A DNA stretch of 64,000 bases from Zoogloea sp. (GCF_023150065.1 NZ_JAKLLN010000008.1:1-64000); one strand, 5' to 3'; positions 19,923-28,873 are shown, numbered from the stretch's first letter. Notes: a model not told the origin generated them from the sequence alone. Program-made: numbers and translations.

Positions 19923-21172
19923 TGCGTTTCTCCTTCCATGATCCGGCGCCAGCGCCACAGGGCCACTGCCGCCATTGACTTGAGTACCAGGGGGAGCACG
20001 GCATACACGGCCGACAGCGCAGCCACGGCGCCCTCCTCCCGGGCTCCCGGCTCGTAGCCGAGCCAGCCCAGCAGCGGCAGGGCCAGCCCGGCGGCAAGGG
20101 CCAGGTTGGCCTTGGTGACGAAGGCCCACCAGCCGAAACAGGCCCCGGCGCGCCCCTCCGGGCGACCCGCCAGCTGGTCGGCGAGCAGGGCCGGCGGCAG
20201 GGCCAGGTCGGCGCCCAGGGCCAGGCCGGAAAGCACACAGATGGCCCCGAAGGCCAGCGTGTCGTCAGGGCCGATCAACGCCGCCCAGGCAAACACCGCC
20301 ATCGCCAGCCCCATGCCGATCAGCCAGGCCCGGGGCTTGCCCACCCGCCGGGCCAGGCTCACCCACACGGGAAGGCCGGCAGCACCTGCCAGAAAATAAA
20401 GGGCCAGGAAGAGCCCCGACAGATCCTCCCGCCGCACCACATCGGCCACGAAGAACAGCACCGTCGATGCCGGCACCGCGGCAGCGATCCCGTTGAGGGC
20501 AAACACCCCCAGCAGGGCCGCAAAGGCTCTGTCCTGGAGGGCGCCCCGCAGGGCTGCCCAGGGGCTCTCCAGCGGGGCCGCGGGGCGTTGTCCGGCTGGC
20601 ATGCCGGGCAGGCTGACCAGCGCCACCACGGCCAGCACTACGATGAACACCGTCCCCGTGCGGGCCAGCCCCGCCTCGGTGCCTTGCGCCAACAGGCCCG
20701 GCAGAGCCGCGGCAAGCAGCACGCCGAACAGCCCGAAGCCTTCCCTCGCGGCCACCAGGCGGGTACGCATGTCACTGCCTTCCCCGAGCTCGGCGCCCCA
20801 GGCACCGTGGTTGATGCTGGCCAGCGAGTAGCCGAAGGTCACCATCACCAGCAGCCCCGCCAGCCACAGCCCTCCCGCTCCGGCGGGCGGTGCCAGCAGG
20901 CCCCCCACCCCAACCGCCAGCAAGGGCAGAGCCAGGGCGATGAGCCGCCGCCGGCTGAGGAAGCGGTCGGAAGCCCAGCCGATCAGCGGATCGCTGAGGG
21001 CATCCACAACCCGCGTCAGGAGCAGGATCGTCCCCACCAGTGCCAGGCTCAGTCCGGCCTGATCGGCGTACAGCTTGGGCACATGCACGTAGATGGGCAG
21101 CGCCGCAAAGGCCAGGGGCAGGCCCAGCAGGCCGTAGCGCAGGCTCAGCAGGCGGACGGAGGCGGTGCTCAA
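19919..21172 (-). CDS. MFS transporter, GPH/MelB-like family
   Basis: A 417-aa, 12-helix transporter. The first cytoplasmic loop carries DALSDPLIGWASDRFLSRRR, the hallmark of the glycoside-pentoside-hexuronide (MFS_2) group. TTG at 21172 is the start that overlaps the preceding gene by TTGA; no better ATG lies near the first helix. Transporters of this kind accompany the cfa/DUF3833 genes in other bacteria and are candidates for lipid movement, as MFSD2-like relatives move lysolipids. The substrate is unknown. Confidence 0.83.
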   Translation of the reverse strand: MSTASVRLLSLRYGLLGLPLAFAALPIYVHVPKLYADQAGLSLALVGTILLLTRVVDALSDPLIGWASDRFLSRRRLIALALPLLAVGVGGLLAPPAGAGGLWLAGLLVMVTFGYSLASINHGAWGAELGEGSDMRTRLVAAREGFGLFGVLLAAALPGLLAQGTEAGLARTGTVFIVVLAVVALVSLPGMPAGQRPAAPLESPWAALRGALQDRAFAALLGVFALNGIAAAVPASTVLFFVADVVRREDLSGLFLALYFLAGAAGLPVWVSLARRVGKPRAWLIGMGLAMAVFAWAALIGPDDTLAFGAICVLSGLALGADLALPPALLADQLAGRPEGRAGACFGWWAFVTKANLALAAGLALPLLGWLGYEPGAREEGAVAALSAVYAVLPLVLKSMAAVALWRWRRIMEGETQ

Positions 21173-21699
21173 GATGGCGGTCCGAGCAGGCGGCTGCGCA
21201 GGGCCGGCACCCGGGTGCGGCTGTCCAGCCAGATGGCAAAAAAGGCCCGGGAGAAGGCCGGGTCCATCACCTCACCGGACAGGCGGCCCTGGTGATAAAA
21301 GGCGGCACCACGGCCGGGCAGATGCACGCCGACGATGGTCTCGCCCGCAGCCACATCCGGAAAGACCCGCTCCAGCTCGGTCTTCCAGCGGGCCAGGCGG
21401 GCATCGTCGGCGCCCCCGAGGCGGCGCATCTCGTCCAGGCTGGTGGACACCAGGGTGTCCCGGGAGAAGGCGCGTGCGTAAGTCAGGGCCAGGGCAAAGG
21501 GGGCATCGTCCCGATAACTCTGGCCGCTCACCCACAGGCTGGCGCCGTAGAGGCGCAAGCCGAGGAAGCTGGCATCGCCGCTGCCCAGATTGCGCCAGGC
21601 CGGCGCCAGGGCCTTCACCGGCTCGGGCAGGCTGGCCTGCACCGGCAGCGCGGCAAGGGCCATGGCCGCCAGCAGCAGGAGCTCAGCCAGCCGGCGCAT
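21169..21699 (-). CDS. Chalcone isomerase-like secreted protein
   Basis: A 176-aa protein with a Sec signal peptide (residues 1-22, ending PVQA) and a chalcone-isomerase-like domain: FLGLRLYGASLWV, then LALTYARAFSRDTLV, and VGVHLPGRGAAFYH near the end. The plant catalytic residues are not conserved, so it is probably a lipid-binding relative rather than an isomerase. It overlaps the cfa gene end by 17 bases. It lies in the light- or stress-type operon described for 18164-26684. Confidence 0.8.
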   Translation of the reverse strand: MRRLAELLLLAAMALAALPVQASLPEPVKALAPAWRNLGSGDASFLGLRLYGASLWVSGQSYRDDAPFALALTYARAFSRDTLVSTSLDEMRRLGGADDARLARWKTELERVFPDVAAGETIVGVHLPGRGAAFYHQGRLSGEVMDPAFSRAFFAIWLDSRTRVPALRSRLLGPPS

Positions 21700-22912
21700 G
21701 GCGGAAGGCAAACTGATGCACATCCACGCTGCCGGCGCGGAAGCCGGCCTCGCAGTAGGCCAGGTAGAAGCGCCACAGGCGAACGAAGCGCTCGTCGTAG
21801 CGCAGCTCGCGCACCGCCGGCAGCGCCGCTTCGAAGCGCCGGTGCCAATGCACCAGGGTCTCGGCGTAGTCCAGGCCGAAGGCCAGGTCACCGCTCACCA
21901 CCAGCCCGGCCTTGGCGGCCTGGCGCCGCACCACCTCGGGGCTGGGCAGCATGCCGCCCGGGAAGACGTAGCGCTGGATGAAGTCGGTGCCCTTGCGGTA
22001 GCTGGCGAACAGCGCATCGGCGATGGTGATGGTCTGCACCACGGCGCTGCCGCCGGGCTTGAGGCGGTCGCGGATCTGGGCGAAGTAGCCCGGCCAGAAG
22101 CGCTCACCCACCGCCTCCATCATCTCGATGGAGACGATGTGGTCATAGCTGCCACGCACATCCCGGTAGTCGCACAGTTCGAAGTCCGCGCGGTCGGCCC
22201 AGCCGCCCTGCTCCGCCCGCTGCCGCGCCCACGCCAGCTGCTCCTTCGACAGGGTCAAGCCGAGCACCCGGCAGCCGTATTCCTGCACGGCGATCTCGGC
22301 AAAGCCACCCCAGCCGCAGCCGATCTCGAGGATGGTCTGCCCGGGCTGCAACTCGAGCGTATCGAGGATGCGCCGGTACTTCCGGCGCTGGGCGGCCTCC
22401 AGCGTCTCGCCGGCCCCCAGGCCGAGGGCGCTGGAGTAGGTCATGCCCGGGTCCAGCCACAGGCGGTAGAAATCGTTGCCCAGGTCGTAGTGGGCCTGGA
22501 TGTTGCGCTGGGAGCCCGCCCGGGTGTTGGCCCGCAGCATATGGGTTAGGCGGTGGCCGATCAGGCGCCAGGCCTTGCCGTGGATGGCGCGCTGCAAGGT
22601 GTCCCGGTTGCGGGCCAGCAGGGTCAGCAGGGCCGCCAGATCGGGCGTATGCCAGTCGCCCGCCATCCACGCCTCGGCAAAGCCGATGTCGCCTTTCGCC
22701 AGGATGTCGTCGAAGACACGTTCGTCCTCCACGCGCATGTGGGCCACGCAAGGGCCACGGCCGACGCGTCGGGTCAGACCGTCGCCCAGGTGGACGTCGA
22801 TGGCGCCGCCCTCGATGCTGTCGAGGAGGGCCAGCACGAGACGGGTGCCGCGGCGCAGGTGCGCGGCCTGATCGGCAACAGCGCCGACAAAGGGGTGTTC
22901 CAGCCGGTTCAT
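21683..22912 (-). CDS. cfa: Cyclopropane-fatty-acyl-phospholipid synthase
   Basis: A 409-aa enzyme that transfers a methylene from SAM to the double bond of membrane phospholipid acyl chains. The N-terminal lipid-binding domain is followed by the catalytic domain with YDLGNDFYRLWLDPGMTYSS, the SAM motif ILEIGCGWGGFAEIA and the late motif WHRRFEAALPAVREL. The start overlaps the DUF1365 stop by ATGA. This Cfa belongs to the DUF1365/FAD-oxidoreductase-linked subgroup that in other bacteria is induced by light or singlet oxygen; furan or branched fatty acid synthesis is an alternative product. Confidence 0.92.
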   Translation of the reverse strand: MNRLEHPFVGAVADQAAHLRRGTRLVLALLDSIEGGAIDVHLGDGLTRRVGRGPCVAHMRVEDERVFDDILAKGDIGFAEAWMAGDWHTPDLAALLTLLARNRDTLQRAIHGKAWRLIGHRLTHMLRANTRAGSQRNIQAHYDLGNDFYRLWLDPGMTYSSALGLGAGETLEAAQRRKYRRILDTLELQPGQTILEIGCGWGGFAEIAVQEYGCRVLGLTLSKEQLAWARQRAEQGGWADRADFELCDYRDVRGSYDHIVSIEMMEAVGERFWPGYFAQIRDRLKPGGSAVVQTITIADALFASYRKGTDFIQRYVFPGGMLPSPEVVRRQAAKAGLVVSGDLAFGLDYAETLVHWHRRFEAALPAVRELRYDERFVRLWRFYLAYCEAGFRAGSVDVHQFAFRHAPAG

Positions 22913-23682
22913 GACGATAGCTCCTCTGTGGGCGGTTGGGGTTTGCGGAAGAAAGGAACGCGACGGACGGCAAGCCGCAGGGCCTGCCAGTGGATGCGGG
23001 CCACCACCCCGAAGCTCATCAGCGGCAGGCGCCCGAGCCAGGCCAGCAGGGCGCGGCCGCTGAGGGGCTGCTCGCGCCCGGACAGACGGGTGGCGAGCTG
23101 GCAGTGCCCACCCTCCCAGTAGTCGATGGCCGTGCTCACCACCCCGCCCTGGCGGGCGAAGCGGAAGCGGTACTCGCCACGCACCGGGAAGAAGGGCGAC
23201 ACATGGAAGACCTTGCACGCCGTCAGCTCGTCGCCGGCAGTGATGGGGCGATGGTCCGGGTGGGCCACCAGGTAGTTGTAGTGCTCGCCAAAGGTGTTGC
23301 TGACTTCGGCCAGCACGGCCCGCAGGCCGCCCTGCCGGTCATGGCAGAACCAGAAGCTCACCGGGTTGAAGAGAAAGCCGAACATGCGCGGCATGGTCTG
23401 CAACACCACCTCGCCATCGGCGTCGACCAGCCCATGGCGAGCCAGCAGATCGCGGATCCATGGCAACAGGGGCGCGCCGTTGCGGGCGCCGTGATCCCGG
23501 CTCTGCAGGGAGAACAGGCCGGGGCGATCCACCCCCAGCAGCGGCACGCGCAAACCGTCCAGGCGGCTGAGGGGGATGCGCAGGGTGGCCAGGGGGTAGA
23601 TGAAGCGGTTGTGCACCGGGCGGGTGCGCTCGTGCATCACCGCGCCCATGCACACCGCCGGCGCGAAGAGATCGGCGCTCAT
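22909..23682 (-). CDS. DUF1365 family protein
   Basis: A 257-aa DUF1365 protein. It shows the family opening (CMGAVMHERTRPVHNRFIYP), the central MPRMFGFLFNPVSFWFCHD and HYNYLVAHPDH segments, and VFHVSPFFPVRGEYRF. It is sandwiched with four-base overlaps between the FAD oxidoreductase and cfa, so the three are made together. The family is thought to act with Cfa on acyl chains, but the reaction is not established. Confidence 0.88.
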   Translation of the reverse strand: MSADLFAPAVCMGAVMHERTRPVHNRFIYPLATLRIPLSRLDGLRVPLLGVDRPGLFSLQSRDHGARNGAPLLPWIRDLLARHGLVDADGEVVLQTMPRMFGFLFNPVSFWFCHDRQGGLRAVLAEVSNTFGEHYNYLVAHPDHRPITAGDELTACKVFHVSPFFPVRGEYRFRFARQGGVVSTAIDYWEGGHCQLATRLSGREQPLSGRALLAWLGRLPLMSFGVVARIHWQALRLAVRRVPFFRKPQPPTEELSS

Positions 23683-25022
23683 CAGGCGAGGGCTCCGCTG
23701 CGCAGCCCGCTGCCCTGCCAGGGCGCCTCGGCGCCCAGCGCCGAAGCCACTGCGAGGGCCGACTTGAGCCCGTCCTCATGGAAGCCGTAGCCCGTCCAGG
23801 CGCCGGCAAACCAGCTGTTGCGCTGCCCTTGCAGGTCCGGCAGACGGGCCTGGGCGTCGATGGCACCCTGGTCGAAAACCGGGTGGGCATAGCCGTAGCG
23901 CCCCAACACGGTGTCGGCGGCCGGCTCGACGAGGGGGTTGAGGGACAGGACCACCGGCGTGCTCACCGGGAGGGGCTGCAGGCGATTGAGGAGGTAGGAC
24001 ACCGACACCGGCCGCTCTCCCGGCGCACCGTGGCCGGACAGGTAGTTCCAGGCCGACCACACACCCGGGCGACGGGGCAGCAGGCGTGTGTCGGTATGCA
24101 GCCAGGCATCGTTGTGCTGATATTTCACCGCCCCCAGCACCGCACGCTCGGCCTCGCTGGCGTCGCTGCCAAGCAGCGCCAGGGTCTGGTCGGAGTGGCA
24201 GGCGAACACCACCTCGTCGAAACGCTCGACCCCGCTGCGGGTATGCAGGCTGACGCCGAAACCCGCTTCCCGGCGCACCGCCAGCACCGGGGTGGCGACG
24301 CGCACTTCATGGATGCCGCTCAGCAGCTTTTCCACATAGCTGCGGGCGCCGTTGCGGACGGTGTACCAGCGCGGCCGGTCAAAGATCTGCAGCAGGCCGT
24401 GGTTGTGGCAGAAGCGCACGAAGGTGGCCAGGGGATAGGCCATCATGCTGCGGGTCGGACAGCTCCAGATGGCTGCCGCCATGGGGATCAGATACCAGTC
24501 GCGGAAGGCGTGGCTGTAGCCGTGGGTAACCAGGTAGTCGCCGAGGGCCATGTCCGGGGTGCTGCCGTCCTGCGCCATGCGGGTGGTTTCCCGGTTGAAG
24601 CGCCGGATGTCCTGGAGCATGCGCCAGAAATCCGGCCGCAGCAGATTGCTGCGCTGGGCGAAAAGGCTGCCCAGATCGCTGCCGGCCCACTCCAGGTCGG
24701 TTGCCGTCAGGCTCACGCCGAAGGACATCTCGCTCTCCACCGCATCCACCCCCAGCAGGACGAACAGGGCGCACAGGTTGGGGTAGGTGCGCCGGTTGAA
24801 GACCAGGAAGCCTGTATCCACCGGAAAGCGCTGCCCTTCCACCTCGATGTCCACCGTGTGGGTGTGCCCCCCCAGGTAGTCACCCCCTTCAAACAGCACC
24901 ACCTCATGCTCACGGCTGAGCAGCCAGGCGCTGGCCAGGCCGGCAATGCCGGCACCGATCACGGCAATGCGCTTTCCCCCCTGGGGTTGGGGCTTGAGCC
25001 TGTCTTCCTGTCCACGGTCCAT
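23682..25022 (-). CDS. FAD/NAD(P)-binding amine-oxidase-type oxidoreductase (COG2907)
   Basis: A 446-aa flavoprotein. The dinucleotide fold is RIAVIGAGIAGLASAWLLS with EVVLFEGGDYLGGH after it. The C-terminal FAD contact lies in NSWFAGAWTGYGFHEDGLKSA. This is the COG2907 group that accompanies DUF1365 and cfa. It probably desaturates or oxidises an acyl chain, but no substrate is proven. It overlaps DUF1365 by ATGA and follows folE2 by 36 bases. Confidence 0.88.
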   Translation of the reverse strand: MDRGQEDRLKPQPQGGKRIAVIGAGIAGLASAWLLSREHEVVLFEGGDYLGGHTHTVDIEVEGQRFPVDTGFLVFNRRTYPNLCALFVLLGVDAVESEMSFGVSLTATDLEWAGSDLGSLFAQRSNLLRPDFWRMLQDIRRFNRETTRMAQDGSTPDMALGDYLVTHGYSHAFRDWYLIPMAAAIWSCPTRSMMAYPLATFVRFCHNHGLLQIFDRPRWYTVRNGARSYVEKLLSGIHEVRVATPVLAVRREAGFGVSLHTRSGVERFDEVVFACHSDQTLALLGSDASEAERAVLGAVKYQHNDAWLHTDTRLLPRRPGVWSAWNYLSGHGAPGERPVSVSYLLNRLQPLPVSTPVVLSLNPLVEPAADTVLGRYGYAHPVFDQGAIDAQARLPDLQGQRNSWFAGAWTGYGFHEDGLKSALAVASALGAEAPWQGSGLRSGALA

Positions 25023-25058
25023 CGTGAGCTCCTGTTGCTGTGTGTGGGGCAGCGGCGA

Positions 25059-25859
25059 TCAGCCGTTGCGGCCTTCCATGAAGGCGTAAGCCGAGTGGTT
25101 GTGGATCGACTCGAAGTTCTCCGACTCCACCGTCCACGCGGCGATACGCGGCTCCGCGCCCAGGCGCAGGGCCACGTCGCGAACCAGGTCCTCGACAAAC
25201 TTGGGGTTGTCATAGGCGCGCTCGGTCACCCACTTCTCGTCCGGGCGCTTGAGCAGGCCGAAGATCTCGCAGGACGCCTCCTCCTCGGCAATCCGCACTA
25301 GCTCTTCCAGGCTCATGTCGTCCCGCAGCTGCGCGCTGAGGGTCAGGTGGGAGCGCTGGTTGTGGGCGCCGTAGTCGGAGATCTTCTTGGAGCAGGGGCA
25401 CAGGCTGGTCACCGGCACCACCACCTTGATGCCGAGTTCCACCTCACGGCCAAAGGCCTTGTCCACACTGACCGTCGCATCCAGATCGAGCAGGCTCTCG
25501 ACGCCGCTCACCGGGGCGCGCTTGCGCATGAAGAAGGGAAAGCGCATCTCGATACGCCCGGCCGGAGCGCCCAGATGAATGAGGGTGTCGCTGATGAGGC
25601 TGCGTACTCCAGCCATGTCCAGGGCGGCCCGGTCGGCCTCCAGGATCTCGACGAAGCGCGACATGTGGGTGCCCTTGACCTCGGGCGGGAGGAAGACCGT
25701 CATCTCGAGGGTCGCCACCGTATGCTGTACCTGCCCCTCCCCGTCGACGATGCGCAGGGGGTAGCGCAGACCACGTACGCCCACCCGCTGGATGGCCAGC
25801 TGACGCTGGTCCGGGGAGGCCTGGACATCGGGAAGGTGCAGCTTTTCGGGTGCATTCAC
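25059..25859 (-). CDS. folE2: GTP cyclohydrolase IB (FolE2)
   Basis: A 266-aa enzyme that makes 7,8-dihydroneopterin triphosphate for folate and pterins; unlike FolE it does not depend on zinc. Diagnostic segments are [11 protein letters not shown], the metal-ligand region [21 protein letters not shown] and [15 protein letters not shown] with a late HNHSAYA. Translation starts at GTG 25859 behind AGGAG; the ATG four bases on is out of frame. Here folE2 lies in the B12-photoreceptor operon and not in the Zur block. Pterin supply for photolyase antenna or zinc sparing are both plausible reasons. Confidence 0.94.
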   Translation of the reverse strand: MNAPEKLHLPDVQASPDQRQLAIQRVGVRGLRYPLRIVDGEGQVQHTVATLEMTVFLPPEVKGTHMSRFVEILEADRAALDMAGVRSLISDTLIHLGAPAGRIEMRFPFFMRKRAPVSGVESLLDLDATVSVDKAFGREVELGIKVVVPVTSLCPCSKKISDYGAHNQRSHLTLSAQLRDDMSLEELVRIAEEEASCEIFGLLKRPDEKWVTERAYDNPKFVEDLVRDVALRLGAEPRIAAWTVESENFESIHNHSAYAFMEGRNG

Positions 25860-25897
25860 GGAGATCTCTCCTGTTGTGGGGGCTGGGCCGGGAGCGC

Positions 25898-26464
25898 TCA
25901 GGGGCGGTCGGCGAGGGCTTTTTCGACGGCGTTCACCAGGGTGCGGCTGTCGGGGGAGGTGGTGCTGGGAAAGCTCAGCACCTTCTGGCCACTGCGATCG
26001 ATCAGGTATTTGTGGAAGTTCCACTTCGGCCGCTCGCCCGTGGCGGAGGCGAGCTGGCGGTAAAGGGGGTTGGTGGCGGCCCCCGTGACGTCGCTCTTGG
26101 CGAACATCGGAAACTTGACCCCGTAGGTCAGGCGGCAGAAATCGGCGATTTCCTTGTTGCTGCCGGGCTCCTGGCTGCCAAAGTCATTGGACGGAAAGCC
26201 CACCACCACCAGGCCCTGATCCCGATACTTGGCATACATCTTCTCCAGACCGTCGTACTGGCCGGTGAAGCCGCAGTAGCTGGCGGTATTGACCACCAGT
26301 ACGACCTTGCCCCCGTACTGGCACAGGGACTGGGGCGCGTCGTCCTGGAGCCGCGGGAAGTTGTGGTCCAGCAGGGCCGGGCAGGACTCGGTGGCGGCAT
26401 GGGCGGCGCCGGCGGCGAAGATGGCGGCGGCAACGATGAGGTAGTGGCGCAGGGTGGGCATCAT
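25898..26464 (-). CDS. Exported glutathione peroxidase-like thiol peroxidase
   Basis: A 188-aa protein with a Sec signal (residues 1-23, ending AAHA). The GPx motif [20 protein letters not shown] has Cys in place of selenocysteine. The second motif is [16 protein letters not shown] and the Trp/Phe motif is [11 protein letters not shown]. It should reduce lipid or hydrogen peroxides in the periplasm. It is the second gene of the operon that follows the B12-type regulator, fitting a role against photo-oxidative lipid damage. Confidence 0.88.
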   Translation of the reverse strand: MMPTLRHYLIVAAAIFAAGAAHAATESCPALLDHNFPRLQDDAPQSLCQYGGKVVLVVNTASYCGFTGQYDGLEKMYAKYRDQGLVVVGFPSNDFGSQEPGSNKEIADFCRLTYGVKFPMFAKSDVTGAATNPLYRQLASATGERPKWNFHKYLIDRSGQKVLSFPSTTSPDSRTLVNAVEKALADRP

Positions 26465-26474
26465 CGTCTCCGGA

Positions 26475-26684
26475 TCAGAGGCCGCTGTTCTGGTGGAGGA
26501 AGATCTTGATCGTCACATCGTCGTCCTGGACAAAAACCGAGGCGCCCGGGGCTTCGGCAATGGCAAGCGGCCCTTCGAAGACATGGGGCTGGGCTGCCAT
26601 ACGCTGAACGCCAAAGGCCACGGCACCCATCATCAGGAGGGAGAAGAGCATCCCTGCGGGGGTTTCAAAGCGATGAGTGTTCAT
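26475..26684 (-). CDS. Small membrane-anchored hypothetical protein
   Basis: A 69-aa protein with one hydrophobic helix (about residues 10-30) and a periplasmic-looking tail rich in acidic residues. I do not recognise a family. It is the first gene of the operon; ATG 26684 is preferred over TTG 26702 because an AGGA site lies inside the overlapping operator just upstream. Position one, directly under the divergent promoter, suggests it is made whenever the operon is induced. Confidence 0.6.
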   Translation of the reverse strand: MNTHRFETPAGMLFSLLMMGAVAFGVQRMAAQPHVFEGPLAIAEAPGASVFVQDDDVTIKIFLHQNSGL

Positions 26685-26689
26685 GATGT

Positions 26690-26702
26690 TTGTCCTGGAC
26701 AA
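26690..26702. promoter_or_regulatory. Operator 1 of the MerR/B12 regulator (TTGTCC-T-GGACAA)
   Basis: A perfect 13-bp palindrome with the same half-site as the element at 26750-26768. It overlaps the ribosome site of the small gene at 26684 and the -35 region of the rightward promoter. Binding by the adjacent MerR-type protein is inferred from position and symmetry. Confidence 0.65.
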
Positions 26703-26724
26703 TTAGGGATCACGTCCCTACACT
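26696..26724 (+). promoter_or_regulatory. Rightward promoter for the MerR/B12 regulator gene
   Basis: TGGACA (26696-26701), a 17-base spacer and TACACT (26719-26724) give a sigma-70 type promoter with a start near 26731. Its -35 lies within operator 1 and its -10 overlaps the -10 of the leftward promoter, so the two promoters compete face to face. Autoregulation is likely. Confidence 0.5.
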
Positions 26725-26748
26725 AGGATCAAATCATCGCCATGTCAA
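26720..26748 (-). promoter_or_regulatory. Leftward promoter for the gpx-folE2-cfa operon
   Basis: On the minus strand TTGACA (26748-26743), a 17-base spacer and TAGTGT (26725-26720) form a strong sigma-70 promoter with a start near 26713. Operator 2 lies immediately upstream of the -35 and operator 1 downstream of the start. Such flanking sites would suit repression by looping or blocking. Confidence 0.65.
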
Positions 26749-26749
26749 C

Positions 26750-26768
26750 ATTTTGTCCAGGACAAAAT
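26750..26768. promoter_or_regulatory. Operator 2 of the MerR/B12 regulator (19-bp perfect palindrome)
   Basis: ATTTTGTCCAGGACAAAAT is a perfect 19-bp palindrome ending one base before the regulator's ATG, so it also covers that gene's AGGA ribosome site. The core TTGTCC-N-GGACAA repeats operator 1. Placement between the leftward -35 and the regulator start codon suggests control of both directions. Confidence 0.7.
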
Positions 26769-27704
26769 ATGAACACCTCGCTCCAACCTGCAGGCCTTCC
26801 CATTGCCGCGGTTGAACGTGACACAGGCCTGGCCAAGGACACCCTGCGTGTCTGGGAACGCCGTTACGGCTTTCCGCAACCCGAGCGCGACGCCAACGGG
26901 GAGCGGGTCTATCCCCTGGCGCAGGTGGACAAGCTGCGCCTGCTGCGACGCCTGATCGACCAGGGGCTGCGCCCGGCAAAGATCATTCCGCTGGAGCTGC
27001 AGGCCCTGACGGCGCTGCTCGACGAGATTGGCAGGCCCCGGGACGGAGGCGACCCCGAGCGCAGCGCCCAGTTCACCGCCATCCTCAAGTTCGTCCGCCT
27101 GCACCTCCACGAGGACTTGCGCCGCAGCCTGCAGCAGCTATTGATGAAACTCGGGCTGCAGCGCTTCGTCTGCGAGGTGGTGGCCCCGCTCAACCAACTG
27201 GTTGGCGACGCCTGGCTGCGCGGCGAGCTGGAGGTGCCGGAAGAACACCTCTACACCGAGCAGATCCAGAACATCCTGCGGGCCGCCATCGGCGCCCACC
27301 CGGCTCCCCACAGCGGCCGGCCGGTGGTGATGCTGACCACTTTCCCCGAGGAGCAGCATGCCCTTGGCCTGTTGATGGTCGAGGCGGCGATCACGCCGGA
27401 GGGCGCCTGTTGCATCTCCCTGGGCACCCAGACCCCTCTGGAAGACATCCGCAGCGCAGCCTCCGGCGGGCGCTTCGACATCGTCGCCCTGTCCTTCAGC
27501 TCGGCCTACCCGACCCGCCAGGCCATCGAGGGCCTGCGCAGCCTGCGCGCCAGCCTGCCCGAACAGGTGAGCCTGTGGGCCGGGGGTTCGGCCGTGCACG
27601 GCGCGGCGCGCAAGCTCCCGGGCATCACCGTGTTTGAGTCCATTGCCAGCCTGCCGGCCGCCCTCGACGCATGGCGCGCCGCGGCCGGCGTGACTCAGCC
27701 GTAA
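26769..27704 (+). CDS. litR: MerR-family regulator with cobalamin-binding domain (LitR/CarH-type photoreceptor)
   Basis: A 311-aa protein. The N-terminal MerR helix-turn-helix contains DTLRVWERRYGFP (about 24-36). A helical B12 cap follows with the W-x9-E-H motif (Trp149, Glu159-His160). A Rossmann-type B12 domain carries E-x-H-x-x-G (His197 in EQHALG). These residues are the ones used by AdoCbl-dependent light sensors of the CarH/LitR class, which repress in the dark and release DNA in light. It diverges from the gpx-folE2-cfa operon across two matched palindromes. ATG 26769 is chosen; 26742 lies inside the promoter. The 3' end overlaps gluQRS tail to tail. Confidence 0.88.
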   Translation: MNTSLQPAGLPIAAVERDTGLAKDTLRVWERRYGFPQPERDANGERVYPLAQVDKLRLLRRLIDQGLRPAKIIPLELQALTALLDEIGRPRDGGDPERSAQFTAILKFVRLHLHEDLRRSLQQLLMKLGLQRFVCEVVAPLNQLVGDAWLRGELEVPEEHLYTEQIQNILRAAIGAHPAPHSGRPVVMLTTFPEEQHALGLLMVEAAITPEGACCISLGTQTPLEDIRSAASGGRFDIVALSFSSAYPTRQAIEGLRSLRASLPEQVSLWAGGSAVHGAARKLPGITVFESIASLPAALDAWRAAAGVTQP

Positions 27705-28624
27705 GCCGGCGTCGGGGCGAGGCGGCGCCGGGGCACCCGGGCCAGGGACCAGTGATCCATGGCCCACTGCCACACGGTGGCCAGACCGGACTCCGCCAGA
27801 TCGGCGGGCGGGCCCTGGCCCAGGAAGTCCAGGGCATCCACCAGCACCCGTGCCGGGTCCTGCCCCTCTACACTGCGCGCCAGGGTCTGCTTGGACAGCT
27901 TCTCGCCTGCTGCGTTGGTGGCCACCGGGAGGTGGGCGTAGACCGGCGTCGGATAGCCGAGCAGGCGCTGCAGCACGATCTGGCGGGCGGTCGAATCGAG
28001 CAGGTCGGCGCCCCGCAACACCTCTGTCACCCCGGCCTCGGCGTCATCCACCACCACCGCAAGCTGGTAGGCAAACAGGCCATCGGCCCGCAGCAGCACG
28101 AAGTCCCCCACGTCGGCGGCCACGTCCTCCTCGATGAGGCCCTGCACCCCGTCGTCGAAACAGATCCGCCCCGGCGGTACCCGCAGACGCCAGGCACGGG
28201 CCTCCCGCCCCGGCGCCAGCCCGGCCCGGCAGGTGCCGGGATAGCGCCGGGTGCCATCCCTGGCGAGAGCGGAATCTGCCATTTCCTTGCGGGTACACGC
28301 GCAGCCGAACAGCGCACCGGCAGCCTCCAGTCGCGCGAAAGCCGCCTGATAGGCCGTCGTGCGCCGGCTCTGCCACACCACCTCGCCATCCCAGGCAAAG
28401 CCATAGGCCTCCAGGGTACGCAGGATGCCGTCGGCGGCACCGGGCACGCTGCGCGGGGTGTCCACATCCTCGATGCGCAGCAGCCAGCGCCCACCCCGGG
28501 TGCGCACCGACAGGCAGCTGCCCAGGGCGGCGACCATCGAACCGAAGTGCAGCGGGCCGGTGGGAGACGGCGCGAAGCGCCCCACCAGCGGCATCGCGGG
28601 CATGCCCAGCGACTTATTCTTCAT
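27695..28624 (-). CDS. gluQRS: Glutamyl-Q tRNA(Asp) synthetase
   Basis: A 309-aa truncated paralogue of GluRS that lacks the anticodon-binding domain and attaches glutamate to queuosine 34 of tRNA(Asp). Motifs are GRFAPSPTGPLHFGS (HIGH region), LRIEDVDTPRSV, the zinc ligands CACTRKE with the later YPGTC, and EKLSKQTLA (KMSKS region). The length is normal. It overlaps the end of the litR-like gene by ten bases on the opposite strand. It is usually linked to dksA, which is not present here. Confidence 0.95.
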   Translation of the reverse strand: MKNKSLGMPAMPLVGRFAPSPTGPLHFGSMVAALGSCLSVRTRGGRWLLRIEDVDTPRSVPGAADGILRTLEAYGFAWDGEVVWQSRRTTAYQAAFARLEAAGALFGCACTRKEMADSALARDGTRRYPGTCRAGLAPGREARAWRLRVPPGRICFDDGVQGLIEEDVAADVGDFVLLRADGLFAYQLAVVVDDAEAGVTEVLRGADLLDSTARQIVLQRLLGYPTPVYAHLPVATNAAGEKLSKQTLARSVEGQDPARVLVDALDFLGQGPPADLAESGLATVWQWAMDHWSLARVPRRRLAPTPAYG

Positions 28625-28873
28625 GCATTTTTACCCACCCCAAAGACACAACTTTAAACAAATCAGGCGCTTACCCGATTTGGGCGATACCCCTATGACT
28701 TTTGGCATATTCCGCTTCTCCACATGCCCCCGGATAATCAGCCCGGCATTTCAGAAACACTGCCCGGGGGCATTGTGGCAGCGATCCGGCAGGCACCGTA
28801 GATCCCTGCCAGGCCTGCCTGAGCCAGCCAACAAATTTCCGCCCCCCAGGCCGACACACCCGACTCCTTCCGC

